15,358 bases of DNA, taken from positions 1 to 15,358 of the forward strand of contig CAKSJL010000041.1 in the NCBI GenBank assembly GCA_934463345.1. Reading direction: 5' to 3'. Shown here piece after piece: positions 1 through 7,908 of this stretch. This DNA is from an uncultured Oscillospiraceae bacterium (lineage in GTDB: Bacteria; Bacillota; Clostridia; Oscillospirales; Ruminococcaceae). The notes beneath the pieces were generated by a model. It was not told the DNA's origin. It saw only the letters and a program-made list of their open reading frames with translations, and searched no databases. Every line of letters starts with the position of its first letter. The stretch's first letter is position 1. The translations under genes and the position numbers were made by a program.

Positions 1-3
1 CCT

Positions 4-2280
4 TTACATATAGTCAACATTTACCTTTCCGTCATCAGCCGTTACTGCAATTCCGGCAATATCGCCGTTTTTCTCAATTATAAGATCGGCAATTTTCTCT
101 TCGATTTCCTTTCGGATAACACGTCTTATATCTCTTGCGCCGTAGCTCTTGCCGAAAGCCTCCTCAGCAACTGCATCAAGCGTACTGTCATCATAGTTAA
201 GTATAATATTCTTTTCAGCAAGCGGTTCTTTCATTTCATCAAGCATGAGCGCTGCAATTCTTGCAAAGTCAGCCTTTTTAAGCGGTTTGAATACAATTAT
301 TTCATCAATACGGCTTATAAATTCCGGACGCAGGAAATCCTTCAGCGACTTCATTGCCTTTTCCTTTGAAATATCCTCAACAGACTTGTTGAATCCAACG
401 CCTGTTGTCTTGTCTGTCGAGCCGGCATTGGATGTCATTGCAATAATGGTATTTTCAAAGTTTACTGTTCTTCCCTGTGCGTCATTGATTTTGCCCTCGT
501 CAAGAATCTGGAGCAGTATATTCATAACGTCCGGATGCGCTTTTTCTATCTCGTCAAAAAGCACTACCGAATAAGGGTGACGGCGAACCTTTTCCGTAAG
601 CTGTCCCGCTTCATCATATCCGACATATCCCGGAGGAGAACCTATCATTCTCGCAACAGAATGCTTTTCCATATACTCAGTCATATCAAGACGGATAAGC
701 GGCTCGGTCGAATCAAAAAGCTCATTTGAAAGAACCTTTACAAGCTCTGTCTTTCCAACTCCTGTAGGTCCTACAAATATAAACGAAGCCGGACGTCTGC
801 GCTTTGAAAGCTGAACTCTTGTACGCTTAATGGATTCCGCCAGCAGATGGACTGCCTCGTCCTGTCCGACAATGTGTTCCTTTAGTCTTTCCTCCAGATG
901 AGACATCTTTGAGAATTCGCTTTCTGCTATCTTGTTTGATGGAATTCCAGTCCAGAGCTCTATTACCTTTGAAAGGTCATTTTCAGTAACTTCAACCTTT
1001 GAAATGTTTTTTTCAAGCTCTTCCATTTCATTCTTAATGCGGATTATATCTCCCTTGACCTCGGCAAGCGCCTCATAATCCGGCTCATTCTGTTCCTCGA
1101 TTGACTTTTCCTTATCCTCAAGTTCTTTAAGCTTCTTGGTTTTCACATCATATTCCGCAAGCTCAGGCGTCCTTATACATGTGCAGGCACACGCCTCATC
1201 AAGCAGGTCTATAGCCTTGTCAGGAAGATATCTGTCCTGAATATACCTTTCAGACAAAACAGCACACTGCTTTATCATATCATCGCTTATTCTTACTCTG
1301 TGATATGCTTCATAGTATTTTTTTATACCCTTGAGTACTTCATAGGTTTCATCTATAGTCGGTTCATTTACAGTTACCGGCTGGAAACGTCTTTCAAGAG
1401 CGCTGTCCTTTTCAATATATTTGCGGTACTCGCTGAATGTCGTAGCGCCGATAACCTGAACCTCGCCTCTTGAAAGTGCCGGTTTCAGAATGTTTGCAGC
1501 ATTCATTGAACCTTCTGAATCTCCTGTTCCGACAAGATTATGAACCTCGTCTATAAACAGTATAATATTTCCCTCAGATTTTACTTCATTTACAAGTCCC
1601 TTTACCCTGCTTTCAAACTGTCCTCTGAACTGAGTTCCCGCAACAAGAGATGTCAGGTCAAGCAGGTATATTTTCTTGTCCTTCAGATTGAAAGGTACAT
1701 TTCCCTCTGCAATCTTCTGGGCAATTCCTTCAGCTATTGCAGTTTTTCCGACACCCGGCTCACCTATAAGGCATGGATTATTTTTCTGACGTCTTGAAAG
1801 GATCTGAACAACTCTTGCAATTTCCTTATCTCTGCCAATAACATTGTCAAGCTCTCCATTCTCAGCCTTTTTACTGAGATTCGTGCAGTAATTATCAAGG
1901 AATTTCAGTTCCTTTTTCTTTTTTCTCTTCTCTCCGGACTTTGAAGCCGCCCTTCTTTCGCCTGATGGCTTTGAATCAGAGGAATCGCTGTTTTTAACAT
2001 CTCCCAGCTGATTGTTTAAAATATTCTGTATGTAAGGCGGAAGAGTTCCGGCGCCTCCCATTTCAAAGCCTTCACCATCCATAAGCTCCATCATCTGCTC
2101 TGACATCTGGTCAAGGTCTTCTTCCGAAATTCCCATCTGTTCCATATACTCAGAAACCTGAGGAATATTCATTTCCTTTGCACAGTGAAGGCACAGTCCC
2201 TCATTCTTCTTCTCATTTCCATGCATGGAGGTAATGAAAACCACCGCCGGTCTTTTTTTGCATCTGCTGCATAAAATCAT
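4..2280 (-). CDS. ClpE/ClpC-like AAA+ unfoldase with N-terminal zinc finger
   Basis: Class I Clp/Hsp100 ATPase (758 aa) that should unfold proteins and feed them to ClpP in the cytoplasm. An N-terminal C-x2-C/C-x2-C zinc finger (Cys 4, 7, 30, 33) replaces the usual double Clp_N repeat, as in ClpE. A Met- and acid-rich helix (about 45-70) and a lysine-rich low-complexity linker (about 95-125) follow. NBD1 has Walker A GEPGVGKT (173-180) and Walker B LFIDEVH (241-247). A short coiled-coil middle domain (about 380-430) precedes NBD2 with Walker A GPTGVGKT (504-511), Walker B VVLFDEIE (572-579) and sensor 2 GARDIRR (714-720). The VGF tripeptide (628-630) matches the ClpP-docking loop. ATG at 2280 was chosen because AGGTG lies 6 nt upstream; a GTG at 2289 overlaps that site. 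No CtsR- or CIRCE-like operator is visible in the preceding gap. The stop codon is 3 nt from the window edge. The family is certain; ClpE versus ClpC naming is not. Confidence 0.93.
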   Translation of the reverse strand: MILCSRCKKRPAVVFITSMHGNEKKNEGLCLHCAKEMNIPQVSEYMEQMGISEEDLDQMSEQMMELMDGEGFEMGGAGTLPPYIQNILNNQLGDVKNSDSSDSKPSGERRAASKSGEKRKKKKELKFLDNYCTNLSKKAENGELDNVIGRDKEIARVVQILSRRQKNNPCLIGEPGVGKTAIAEGIAQKIAEGNVPFNLKDKKIYLLDLTSLVAGTQFRGQFESRVKGLVNEVKSEGNIILFIDEVHNLVGTGDSEGSMNAANILKPALSRGEVQVIGATTFSEYRKYIEKDSALERRFQPVTVNEPTIDETYEVLKGIKKYYEAYHRVRISDDMIKQCAVLSERYIQDRYLPDKAIDLLDEACACTCIRTPELAEYDVKTKKLKELEDKEKSIEEQNEPDYEALAEVKGDIIRIKNEMEELEKNISKVEVTENDLSKVIELWTGIPSNKIAESEFSKMSHLEERLKEHIVGQDEAVHLLAESIKRTRVQLSKRRRPASFIFVGPTGVGKTELVKVLSNELFDSTEPLIRLDMTEYMEKHSVARMIGSPPGYVGYDEAGQLTEKVRRHPYSVVLFDEIEKAHPDVMNILLQILDEGKINDAQGRTVNFENTIIAMTSNAGSTDKTTGVGFNKSVEDISKEKAMKSLKDFLRPEFISRIDEIIVFKPLKKADFARIAALMLDEMKEPLAEKNIILNYDDSTLDAVAEEAFGKSYGARDIRRVIRKEIEEKIADLIIEKNGDIAGIAVTADDGKVNVDYM

Positions 2281-2286
2281 ATCTTT

Positions 2287-2291
2287 CACCT
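2287..2291 (-). promoter_or_regulatory. Ribosome binding site deciding the clp start
   Basis: AGGTG on the minus strand lies 6 nt before the ATG at 2280. It overlaps the alternative GTG codon at 2289, which has no well-placed site of its own. This favours the ATG, three residues before the first zinc-finger cysteine. Confidence 0.6.
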
Positions 2292-2292
2292 A

Positions 2293-2308
2293 CCGCTTTA
2301 AAAAGCGG
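2293..2308 (-). repeat. Perfect inverted repeat before the clp ribosome binding site
   Basis: The 16-nt sequence reads CCGCTTT-TT-AAAGCGG on the minus strand: two 7-nt arms around 2 nt. As RNA it would realistically form a 6-bp stem with a 4-nt loop. It lies in the 50-nt cvpA-clp gap, 1 nt upstream of the clp ribosome binding site. No U-run follows, so it is not a canonical terminator. It may be a protein operator, an mRNA processing or stability element, or chance. Confidence 0.5.
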
Positions 2309-2330
2309 ATTCCTTTCCTGGTTTTATATC

Positions 2331-3221
2331 TCAAAATTCATTAACACGCTCGAAAATCCTCTTAAAGAACTTTGTCTTTTCAATCGTTTCATAGCTTATA
2401 AATGAACCGCTGCTTTCAGCAATATGTATCATTATTCTGACAAGTACCGCCATAACTACCAGCAGTACTCCTGCCTGAACAACTCCTATCAGACCGCCGG
2501 CAAACCGGTCAAGCCTGTCATATCCGTTTAATAGTCCGAACCGGAATGTTCTGTAAATAACAACTCTTATAAGCGTCATGAAAATAAAGTAGCTTATAAT
2601 AAACACAAACGCCCTGATAAGCCTTGTTGCCGGTTCTCTAATATAATTTTTCTCTATATACTCCGGCATTTTATCAGGAGATTTAAGAAGCATTTCTGTT
2701 GTTTCAGTAAAAAGCTTTTCATTTTCCGACAGCTTCTGAGTCAGCTCATGCGTTACATACGGAGGAAGTGTAACTCCCAGCTGCTTTGAAAACGCATCAG
2801 TAAAACCGCTTATAAGCATCTTCTTAAAATTATCGTGAGTATCCACAACATCTCCGGCCGCCTGATTTGTATACTCATAAAGTCTTTCAATTGAATCGTT
2901 TGATTCAAGTATCTTTTTCACCTTTGAATCTTCAAGTACAGCGCCATAATCCTGATCTTCTATAACCTCTCTTACGCTTATTTCAGGATGATATTTTTCA
3001 ATCGCCTCTGAAACTGCTTCCATACTCGTCTTTTTTATAAACTTGTCATAAATAAAGTCTGAACTTTTCTGACTTACAAACGACGCCAGAAAAACTGATA
3101 CAACACATCCTATAACAAGAATAATTATCTTTGAAAATCCTTTTTTTGCACAGCTGTATATGCTCAGTATGACAATAACAGCCGCTATAACATCGTATAT
3201 CCACCAAAAATTTGTTCCCAC
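2331..3221 (-). CDS. CvpA-family membrane protein
   Basis: 296-aa integral membrane protein of the CvpA family. The namesake is needed for colicin V production in E. coli, but the biochemical role of the family is unsettled; several members affect envelope integrity. Two hydrophobic helices lie at the N terminus (about 10-25 and 32-50) and two near the C terminus (about 201-225 and 240-266). The last pair includes DRFAGGLIGVVQAG, which resembles the C-terminal core of the family. The loop of about 150 residues between the pairs (55-195) is charged, predicted largely helical, and longer than in the short CvpA proteins of about 165-180 aa. The start is a GTG with GAGG 9 nt upstream, and no ATG lies nearby. 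It begins 18 nt after the DUF5711-like gene, so the two are probably cotranscribed. Confidence 0.8.
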   Translation of the reverse strand: MGTNFWWIYDVIAAVIVILSIYSCAKKGFSKIIILVIGCVVSVFLASFVSQKSSDFIYDKFIKKTSMEAVSEAIEKYHPEISVREVIEDQDYGAVLEDSKVKKILESNDSIERLYEYTNQAAGDVVDTHDNFKKMLISGFTDAFSKQLGVTLPPYVTHELTQKLSENEKLFTETTEMLLKSPDKMPEYIEKNYIREPATRLIRAFVFIISYFIFMTLIRVVIYRTFRFGLLNGYDRLDRFAGGLIGVVQAGVLLVVMAVLVRIMIHIAESSGSFISYETIEKTKFFKRIFERVNEF

Positions 3222-3239
3222 TTTTTATCGCCTCATTCT

Positions 3240-4412
3240 TCAGCCATTATAATCGATTCTGTCTATTCTGTCATATCCCAGCAGGAAAATGTATTTGTCA
3301 ATATATATCATTTTTTCATAGGAGCCTTCAGCACTTATCTTTTTCTCGCTGCCGCCCCCGAAATTATACTGCGTAATTCCTTCCTTGCCGAGAACACAGA
3401 CATTCCCGTCTATAAGCCTTATACATTTTGCATTGTTGTCCTTGAATTCAGTAACGTTAGGATCTTGCTTTTCGCTGTCAAACGTTGTAATATAACTGTG
3501 TCTTTTTGTTTCATTTTCAAAAAGCATTGCAGCCTTACCTTCATAATAATCCCAGTCCTTGAGCTTTGCAGGATACTGATATTCTGTTTTTTTCTCACCC
3601 TTTTCATTATAGAAAGCACATTTTGTGTCGCCCATGACAAATACAGATTTATCATAGGAATAAAGCTTAACACACATCGTATCAAGCATTTCAGATGTCC
3701 AGTTATCCTTTTTGGAGTTAAACGACAATGATATAAGCTTGGAATACATATCGCCGCCAACCGCATCTATAGTTGCAAGTACACAGCCGCTTGAATTATC
3801 ATTAAACGCCAGGTCAATAACTCTTTCAACACAGTCTCTGGAATAAATTTCTTTACCGGATTCGTCATAAACTATGACACGACACTGATAGGTTTCCGAG
3901 TTTGTTACAACTGCGGTTGTTCCGTCAGCGCTCAGTCTTGCAAATATTATATTTGAATCAAGCTTTTTTGAATACAATACCTTGCTCTTATTTTCAACCC
4001 TGAAATTATTTCCGCCGCTTTCATAAACAAGAGCCCTTTTTCCGGAGGTCTGTAGTATTGCGTTTGAATATGCATGCTGACGCTCCTCATAAAGCTCACC
4101 CTTATCCGAATAAATATAAAGATATGCGTCGCTTAAAATTGCAAGATAACCATTAAGTTCAGCAGTCTGATAATCAATTCCTCCGGATATACTGAGAGGA
4201 AAATTACCCTCCGCAAGCTCTCCGCCGGATCTTACACTCTGAAACCTTCCTCCGATTCCCTCAAGCTTCGGAAACCAAAGATCCCTCTGAGCATAAAGAG
4301 TAACACAGACTCCTACCAGAAGCATAAATGCTGCCAGTTTTACAAGCTGACGACGCCTTTTTCTTCGTTTTCTTAAAAGACTTATGTCTATATCATTTGA
4401 ATTAATATCCAT
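3240..4412 (-). CDS. Membrane-anchored probable DUF5711-family protein
   Basis: 390-aa protein of unknown function. A very basic N-terminal stretch (about 14-23, RKRRKRRRQ) precedes one hydrophobic segment (about 24-42), giving a signal-anchor topology with the remainder predicted outside the membrane. The exported part is rich in short beta-strand repeats with alternating aromatic and polar residues and recurrent Y-x-E/D-x-G-K/E turns, for example around YDESGKEIY and YNEKGEKKTEY. This suggests a WD40/YVTN-like beta-propeller. Length, topology and position match what I recall of DUF5711 proteins in Clostridia, but the name is from memory. It starts at an ATG with AAGGG about 6 nt upstream, 41 nt after truA, and ends 18 nt before the CvpA-family gene. 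That layout suggests a joint envelope role, which is inference only. Confidence 0.75.
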   Translation of the reverse strand: MDINSNDIDISLLRKRRKRRRQLVKLAAFMLLVGVCVTLYAQRDLWFPKLEGIGGRFQSVRSGGELAEGNFPLSISGGIDYQTAELNGYLAILSDAYLYIYSDKGELYEERQHAYSNAILQTSGKRALVYESGGNNFRVENKSKVLYSKKLDSNIIFARLSADGTTAVVTNSETYQCRVIVYDESGKEIYSRDCVERVIDLAFNDNSSGCVLATIDAVGGDMYSKLISLSFNSKKDNWTSEMLDTMCVKLYSYDKSVFVMGDTKCAFYNEKGEKKTEYQYPAKLKDWDYYEGKAAMLFENETKRHSYITTFDSEKQDPNVTEFKDNNAKCIRLIDGNVCVLGKEGITQYNFGGGSEKKISAEGSYEKMIYIDKYIFLLGYDRIDRIDYNG

Positions 4413-4429
4413 TGAAATCCCTTTCAGAC

Positions 4430-4453
4430 GGACAGGTCATCAGATTTCTGTCC
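4430..4453 (-). repeat. Inverted repeat directly after the truA stop
   Basis: On the minus strand, GGACAG immediately follows the truA TAG and is matched by CTGTCC 12 nt later (arms 4448-4453 and 4430-4435). A 6-bp stem with a 12-nt loop is only marginally stable. No U-run follows; the sequence continues into the ribosome binding site of the next gene. It might be an attenuator or processing site, or chance. Confidence 0.3.
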
Positions 4454-5188
4454 CTAATAAAATACTCTGTTGAGATACAATCCATGTGCCTGAGCAGTTC
4501 TGCCGGCAAGACTGCGCTTTCTGGAGCTTAATATTTCGTCAATATACTCCGGCTTCATGTGTCCTTCGTTTACGGTCAGAAGAGTTCCGACCATAATCCT
4601 AATCATATTATACAGAAATCCATCGCCTTTTACAAGCATTTTCACAGTTTCACCATTAATTTCTATATTAAACTTCTCAATGGTTCTGACTGTATTCTGT
4701 TTTTCGTCATAATTTGAACAGAATGCTGCAAAGTCATGAGTTCCAACAAATCTCTGTGCCGCATCACTCACAAGCCTTGCATTGAATGGTCGTCTGTAAT
4801 GGTATGCGAGATCAGTTGTAAACGGATTCTTGCTTTCGCTGTTATGAATAAGATAAATATATTCCTTACCTTTACAGGAAAAACGTGCATGAAAATCCTC
4901 TGGCGCATCCTCACAGGAAAGAATTGAAATATCATCCGGAAGCTCACCGTTTACGCCTCTTACAAAGCCCTTAACCGGAATCTTACTTTCAGTCAGGACA
5001 GAAAAGCAGTAATTATTCGCATGAACTCCCGTATCCGTTCTTGAACAACCGTTTATCACTGCTTTGTGATTTAAAACCTTTGAAACATGCTTTTCAACGA
5101 CCTCCTGAACTGTAAGTGCATTTTCCTGACGCTGAAAGCCATGATAAGCTGTTCCTCTGTATGCCATTATAACCTTAAGATTTCTCAT
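4454..5188 (-). CDS. truA: tRNA pseudouridine(38-40) synthase TruA
   Basis: TruA isomerises uridine to pseudouridine at positions 38, 39 and 40 of the tRNA anticodon arm in the cytoplasm. From the chosen ATG the protein has 244 aa, close to the usual 245-270. The N terminus carries the family start (AYRGTAYHGFQRQ, about residues 9-21), and the catalytic aspartate is Asp52 in CSRTDTGVHA. Further family motifs are FHARFSCKGKEYIY, HDFAAFCS, and FLYNMIRIMVGTLL near the C terminus. ATG 5188 was preferred to an in-frame ATG at 5224, which lies deep in yfhO, because GGAG sits 9 nt upstream. The ATG at 5194 would leave only 3 nt. The gene therefore overlaps yfhO by 14 nt, suggesting translational coupling. 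Confidence 0.96.
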   Translation of the reverse strand: MRNLKVIMAYRGTAYHGFQRQENALTVQEVVEKHVSKVLNHKAVINGCSRTDTGVHANNYCFSVLTESKIPVKGFVRGVNGELPDDISILSCEDAPEDFHARFSCKGKEYIYLIHNSESKNPFTTDLAYHYRRPFNARLVSDAAQRFVGTHDFAAFCSNYDEKQNTVRTIEKFNIEINGETVKMLVKGDGFLYNMIRIMVGTLLTVNEGHMKPEYIDEILSSRKRSLAGRTAQAHGLYLNRVFY

Positions 5189-7895
5189 TTTCATCTGCTC
5201 CGACGTCAGTTTCAGCTGTTTCATCGTTTGAAGTCTCGGCTGTCATGTCCTTTTTTGCAGCAAGCTTTCTTTTAAGGCGTGGCTCAAATATCCACAGAAG
5301 TATTAAAACAGTAACCGCCGCACAAGATATGCTAAGTCCAGCCACAAATCCAGGAGGTGTATACTTCATTTCAATCTTGTGCTCTCCTGCTGTAAGCGGA
5401 ACGCATGTAAGCGCATTTTTTAGTGACTTTACCTCAGCCTTTTTGCCGTCAACATATACCTTCCAGCCGCCGTCATACGGAATGGATGTGTACATAACAC
5501 AATCCTCAGCCGCATTTATTGTTCCGTTAATATAGGTATCGCCATAATCTGTAACATTAAGTCCGCCGGCAGCAAGTTTTTCATAGCCCTTTTCAAACAC
5601 TTCCTTATTTATCTGATAAACATAAATGCAGCCGCTTCCTGACACCTGATCCTTGACATTTGCCTGGAATGTAACCGTTTCACCCTTTTTGAAATCACCG
5701 ACAGCAAATATATTCCTGTACTTTCCGGTGTTATGCGTATGAATAACCGAATCTCCGGATTTTATCTTTACATTCTGTACATCAGTAAAGTCAAAGGTAG
5801 CGTAAACCGGACCGTCCGTAACTGCTTCGTAATTATACTTGAGGTAACAGTCACTGCTTCCGTCCTCCGGTGCATTATACTGAAAGCTATAGTTTCCATA
5901 GCCTGTTTTAACTACATTAAGTCCCTTATGACCGACATCCTTTATATCAACTCTTACAAGGACATCCTCATCAATTCCGGTTGCACGTCTGAAGAGCTCA
6001 TTCTGATTTTCAAACTGCATATTTGCTCCTCCCTCATAGTTGAGTATGTCGCTGTCTGCGGCAAAGCCTATAGGAAGAAAATGATTGCTCTCAAATATTG
6101 AAACTCCGGAATTTTCCGCAACCGCATCAAGATATGTCAGATCTCCGGAATAATTCTCTGTTGAAATAATATATTTAAGGTTCAAAAACATGTTTAAAAC
6201 AGCTGTATTCTGGTTGTAGTAATATCTGTTTCCGGCTGCTGACGCAAAAATGCCCAGTTCGTACATAAGATTTGTTACGTTTACATTTGCTGTTGATGAA
6301 AATTGTGAAACCCCTCTGTAGCCATAAAGCGCAGGGTCATTAATGGTGTAGTTCGATGTAGTTTCCATTCTGTAGAATCCGTCATCCCTGCTTTCAATAC
6401 TGTCAATAAGAGATGAGACTTCCTCGCCGTTTTTTGGATAAATACTGTATGTCGTTACTGTAACCTTCTTAACTCCTATTCCGGCGTTTATTGCCATCTC
6501 AACAAAGCATACTGCAAACACAGCTACATTTACTACCTTCTGATTAATAAGCTTCAGATTATAAACAAGCATTATAGCTACAAATATAAGACATACAACA
6601 ACGCTTGATACCAGCGCCTTTTCCGACTGATCCCTGTATGAAATAAGTGCAATAACAAAGGTCATTGCTGAAAGGGCAATAACGTCAAAAATATTTTTTT
6701 CTTCCTTGAGAACAGTAAATGCCCTGTAACCCGATGCAAGGAGAATAAATGACAAAAGGAATGAAAAACGATAAGGCAGCATGTTGGTAAAATGAAAACC
6801 ATGCCACATATAGTTAAGTACATTCATGTTACAGCTTACTATAATAAACGCAAGATATACTGCTGTAATAATTTTTTCCCGGATTTTGATTTTTGAAGAA
6901 CGCAGATAAACGCCCAGCAGGATAACCGCAAACATTCCGCAGTAGAAATTAGGGAGTCCTTCCTTGGCTGTCGGTTCATGGAATCCTATCACAGCCGATA
7001 TCATCTTAAGCCATGGCTCATAGAATGTAACATTCTGAGGGAACTGATTGTTTGCGCTGTTTGTAAGCATTAGTCCTAAAAATGCCGGAAGCAGTATAAC
7101 CGCACCCATACCTATCCCTATCAGGGTCGCACCGGCAATCTGTCCTAAACGTTTAAAGGAATTCTTAAAGCCTTTCCAGTCGGCAATAACAAGCGCCGCA
7201 AAAACCATTACTGTAAAAATACAGGTAAAAAGTCCAATATAGAAGCTTGTCATGAGCGACAGGGCAAGCGCTATAGCATAAAGCTTGAATCTGCCCTCTT
7301 TATAAAGCTTTACCGTTCCCAGTACAACAAGCGGAAGGAGCGCAAAGGTGTCCATCCAGATTATATTCCAGTAATAGCCCATGACAAAGTCACAGAGGGC
7401 ATAGCAAAGTGCAAAAGCTGTTATTGAAAAGTCGTTTTTATTGAAAACATGCTTGAGAAATACTGCGAAAAACAGTCCTGCACAGCCAATTTTAATTGTG
7501 AGAAACAGTGTAAGAGCGTCCCTTGAATATTCAAGCGGAAAAAACACTGCCAGGAAATTCAGCGGACTTGCTGCGTAATAGGACATAAGCGAAATGAAAT
7601 TCGTTCCAAGTCCTGTATCCCATGAGTAAAGCAGCGACGAAAAATTCTGGAGCTTTTCGTGCTCTATCCTGAAAAATGGGTAATACTGATGCCAGAGGTC
7701 CGTTACAAGTATCTGGTTATCCCCAAACGGATGCACCTTGTTTTGCGCAAAGAAAAACCACATTATCAAAACAGGAAGCAAAAACGAAAGGATCAGGAAT
7801 ATTCTCGTTTCGCCTTTTTTGTTAAACAGTATAAGATTTTTTCTGACACCCTTATTTCCAGATCTGGGTATCGCCAGTCTCTTTTCTTTCTTCAT
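5175..7895 (-). CDS. YfhO-family polytopic membrane protein (probable GT-C glycosyltransferase)
   Basis: 906-aa YfhO-family protein. The family resembles GT-C glycosyltransferases that use polyprenyl-phosphate sugars outside the membrane; B. subtilis YfhO has been implicated in lipoteichoic acid glycosylation. The substrate here is unknown. The first membrane segment (about 31-50) is followed by the family signature DLWHQYYPFF (66-75), whose aspartate is the likely catalytic or metal-binding residue by GT-C analogy. About ten more hydrophobic helices follow, to about residue 480. Then comes a beta-rich extracytoplasmic domain (about 490-850) containing IPYDGGWKVYVDGK, typical of the family, a last membrane helix (about 855-878), and a short basic then Thr/Glu/Asp-rich tail. 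ATG 7895 was chosen over an in-frame start at 7922 because GAGGG lies 8 nt upstream and it falls 13 nt after the ecfT stop. It interrupts the usual ecfT-truA adjacency. Confidence 0.88.
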   Translation of the reverse strand: MKKEKRLAIPRSGNKGVRKNLILFNKKGETRIFLILSFLLPVLIMWFFFAQNKVHPFGDNQILVTDLWHQYYPFFRIEHEKLQNFSSLLYSWDTGLGTNFISLMSYYAASPLNFLAVFFPLEYSRDALTLFLTIKIGCAGLFFAVFLKHVFNKNDFSITAFALCYALCDFVMGYYWNIIWMDTFALLPLVVLGTVKLYKEGRFKLYAIALALSLMTSFYIGLFTCIFTVMVFAALVIADWKGFKNSFKRLGQIAGATLIGIGMGAVILLPAFLGLMLTNSANNQFPQNVTFYEPWLKMISAVIGFHEPTAKEGLPNFYCGMFAVILLGVYLRSSKIKIREKIITAVYLAFIIVSCNMNVLNYMWHGFHFTNMLPYRFSFLLSFILLASGYRAFTVLKEEKNIFDVIALSAMTFVIALISYRDQSEKALVSSVVVCLIFVAIMLVYNLKLINQKVVNVAVFAVCFVEMAINAGIGVKKVTVTTYSIYPKNGEEVSSLIDSIESRDDGFYRMETTSNYTINDPALYGYRGVSQFSSTANVNVTNLMYELGIFASAAGNRYYYNQNTAVLNMFLNLKYIISTENYSGDLTYLDAVAENSGVSIFESNHFLPIGFAADSDILNYEGGANMQFENQNELFRRATGIDEDVLVRVDIKDVGHKGLNVVKTGYGNYSFQYNAPEDGSSDCYLKYNYEAVTDGPVYATFDFTDVQNVKIKSGDSVIHTHNTGKYRNIFAVGDFKKGETVTFQANVKDQVSGSGCIYVYQINKEVFEKGYEKLAAGGLNVTDYGDTYINGTINAAEDCVMYTSIPYDGGWKVYVDGKKAEVKSLKNALTCVPLTAGEHKIEMKYTPPGFVAGLSISCAAVTVLILLWIFEPRLKRKLAAKKDMTAETSNDETAETDVGADENEKS
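5198..5201 (-). promoter_or_regulatory. Ribosome binding site deciding the truA start
   Basis: GGAG within the last codons of yfhO lies 9 nt before the ATG at 5188. It supports a start inside the yfhO overlap and the canonical TruA N terminus. Confidence 0.65.
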
Positions 7896-7908
7896 GTTCT
7901 GTTCCCTC

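Noticed and set aside
2314..2330. A -10-like TATAAA just after the cvpA stop as a clp promoter
   Set aside because: No acceptable -35 hexamer lies 16-18 nt upstream, and A/T-rich matches of this kind are expected by chance in this composition.
2281..2330. CtsR or HrcA (CIRCE) heat-shock operator before clp
   Set aside because: I looked for the tandem GGTCAAA-type heptamers and the TTAGCACTC inverted repeat and found neither; GGTGAAAG is a poor single match.
3419..3766. Minus-strand 115-aa frame inside the DUF5711-like gene
   Set aside because: It is an alternate frame of a longer gene, with no membrane or domain pattern and no separate ribosome binding site that I could support.
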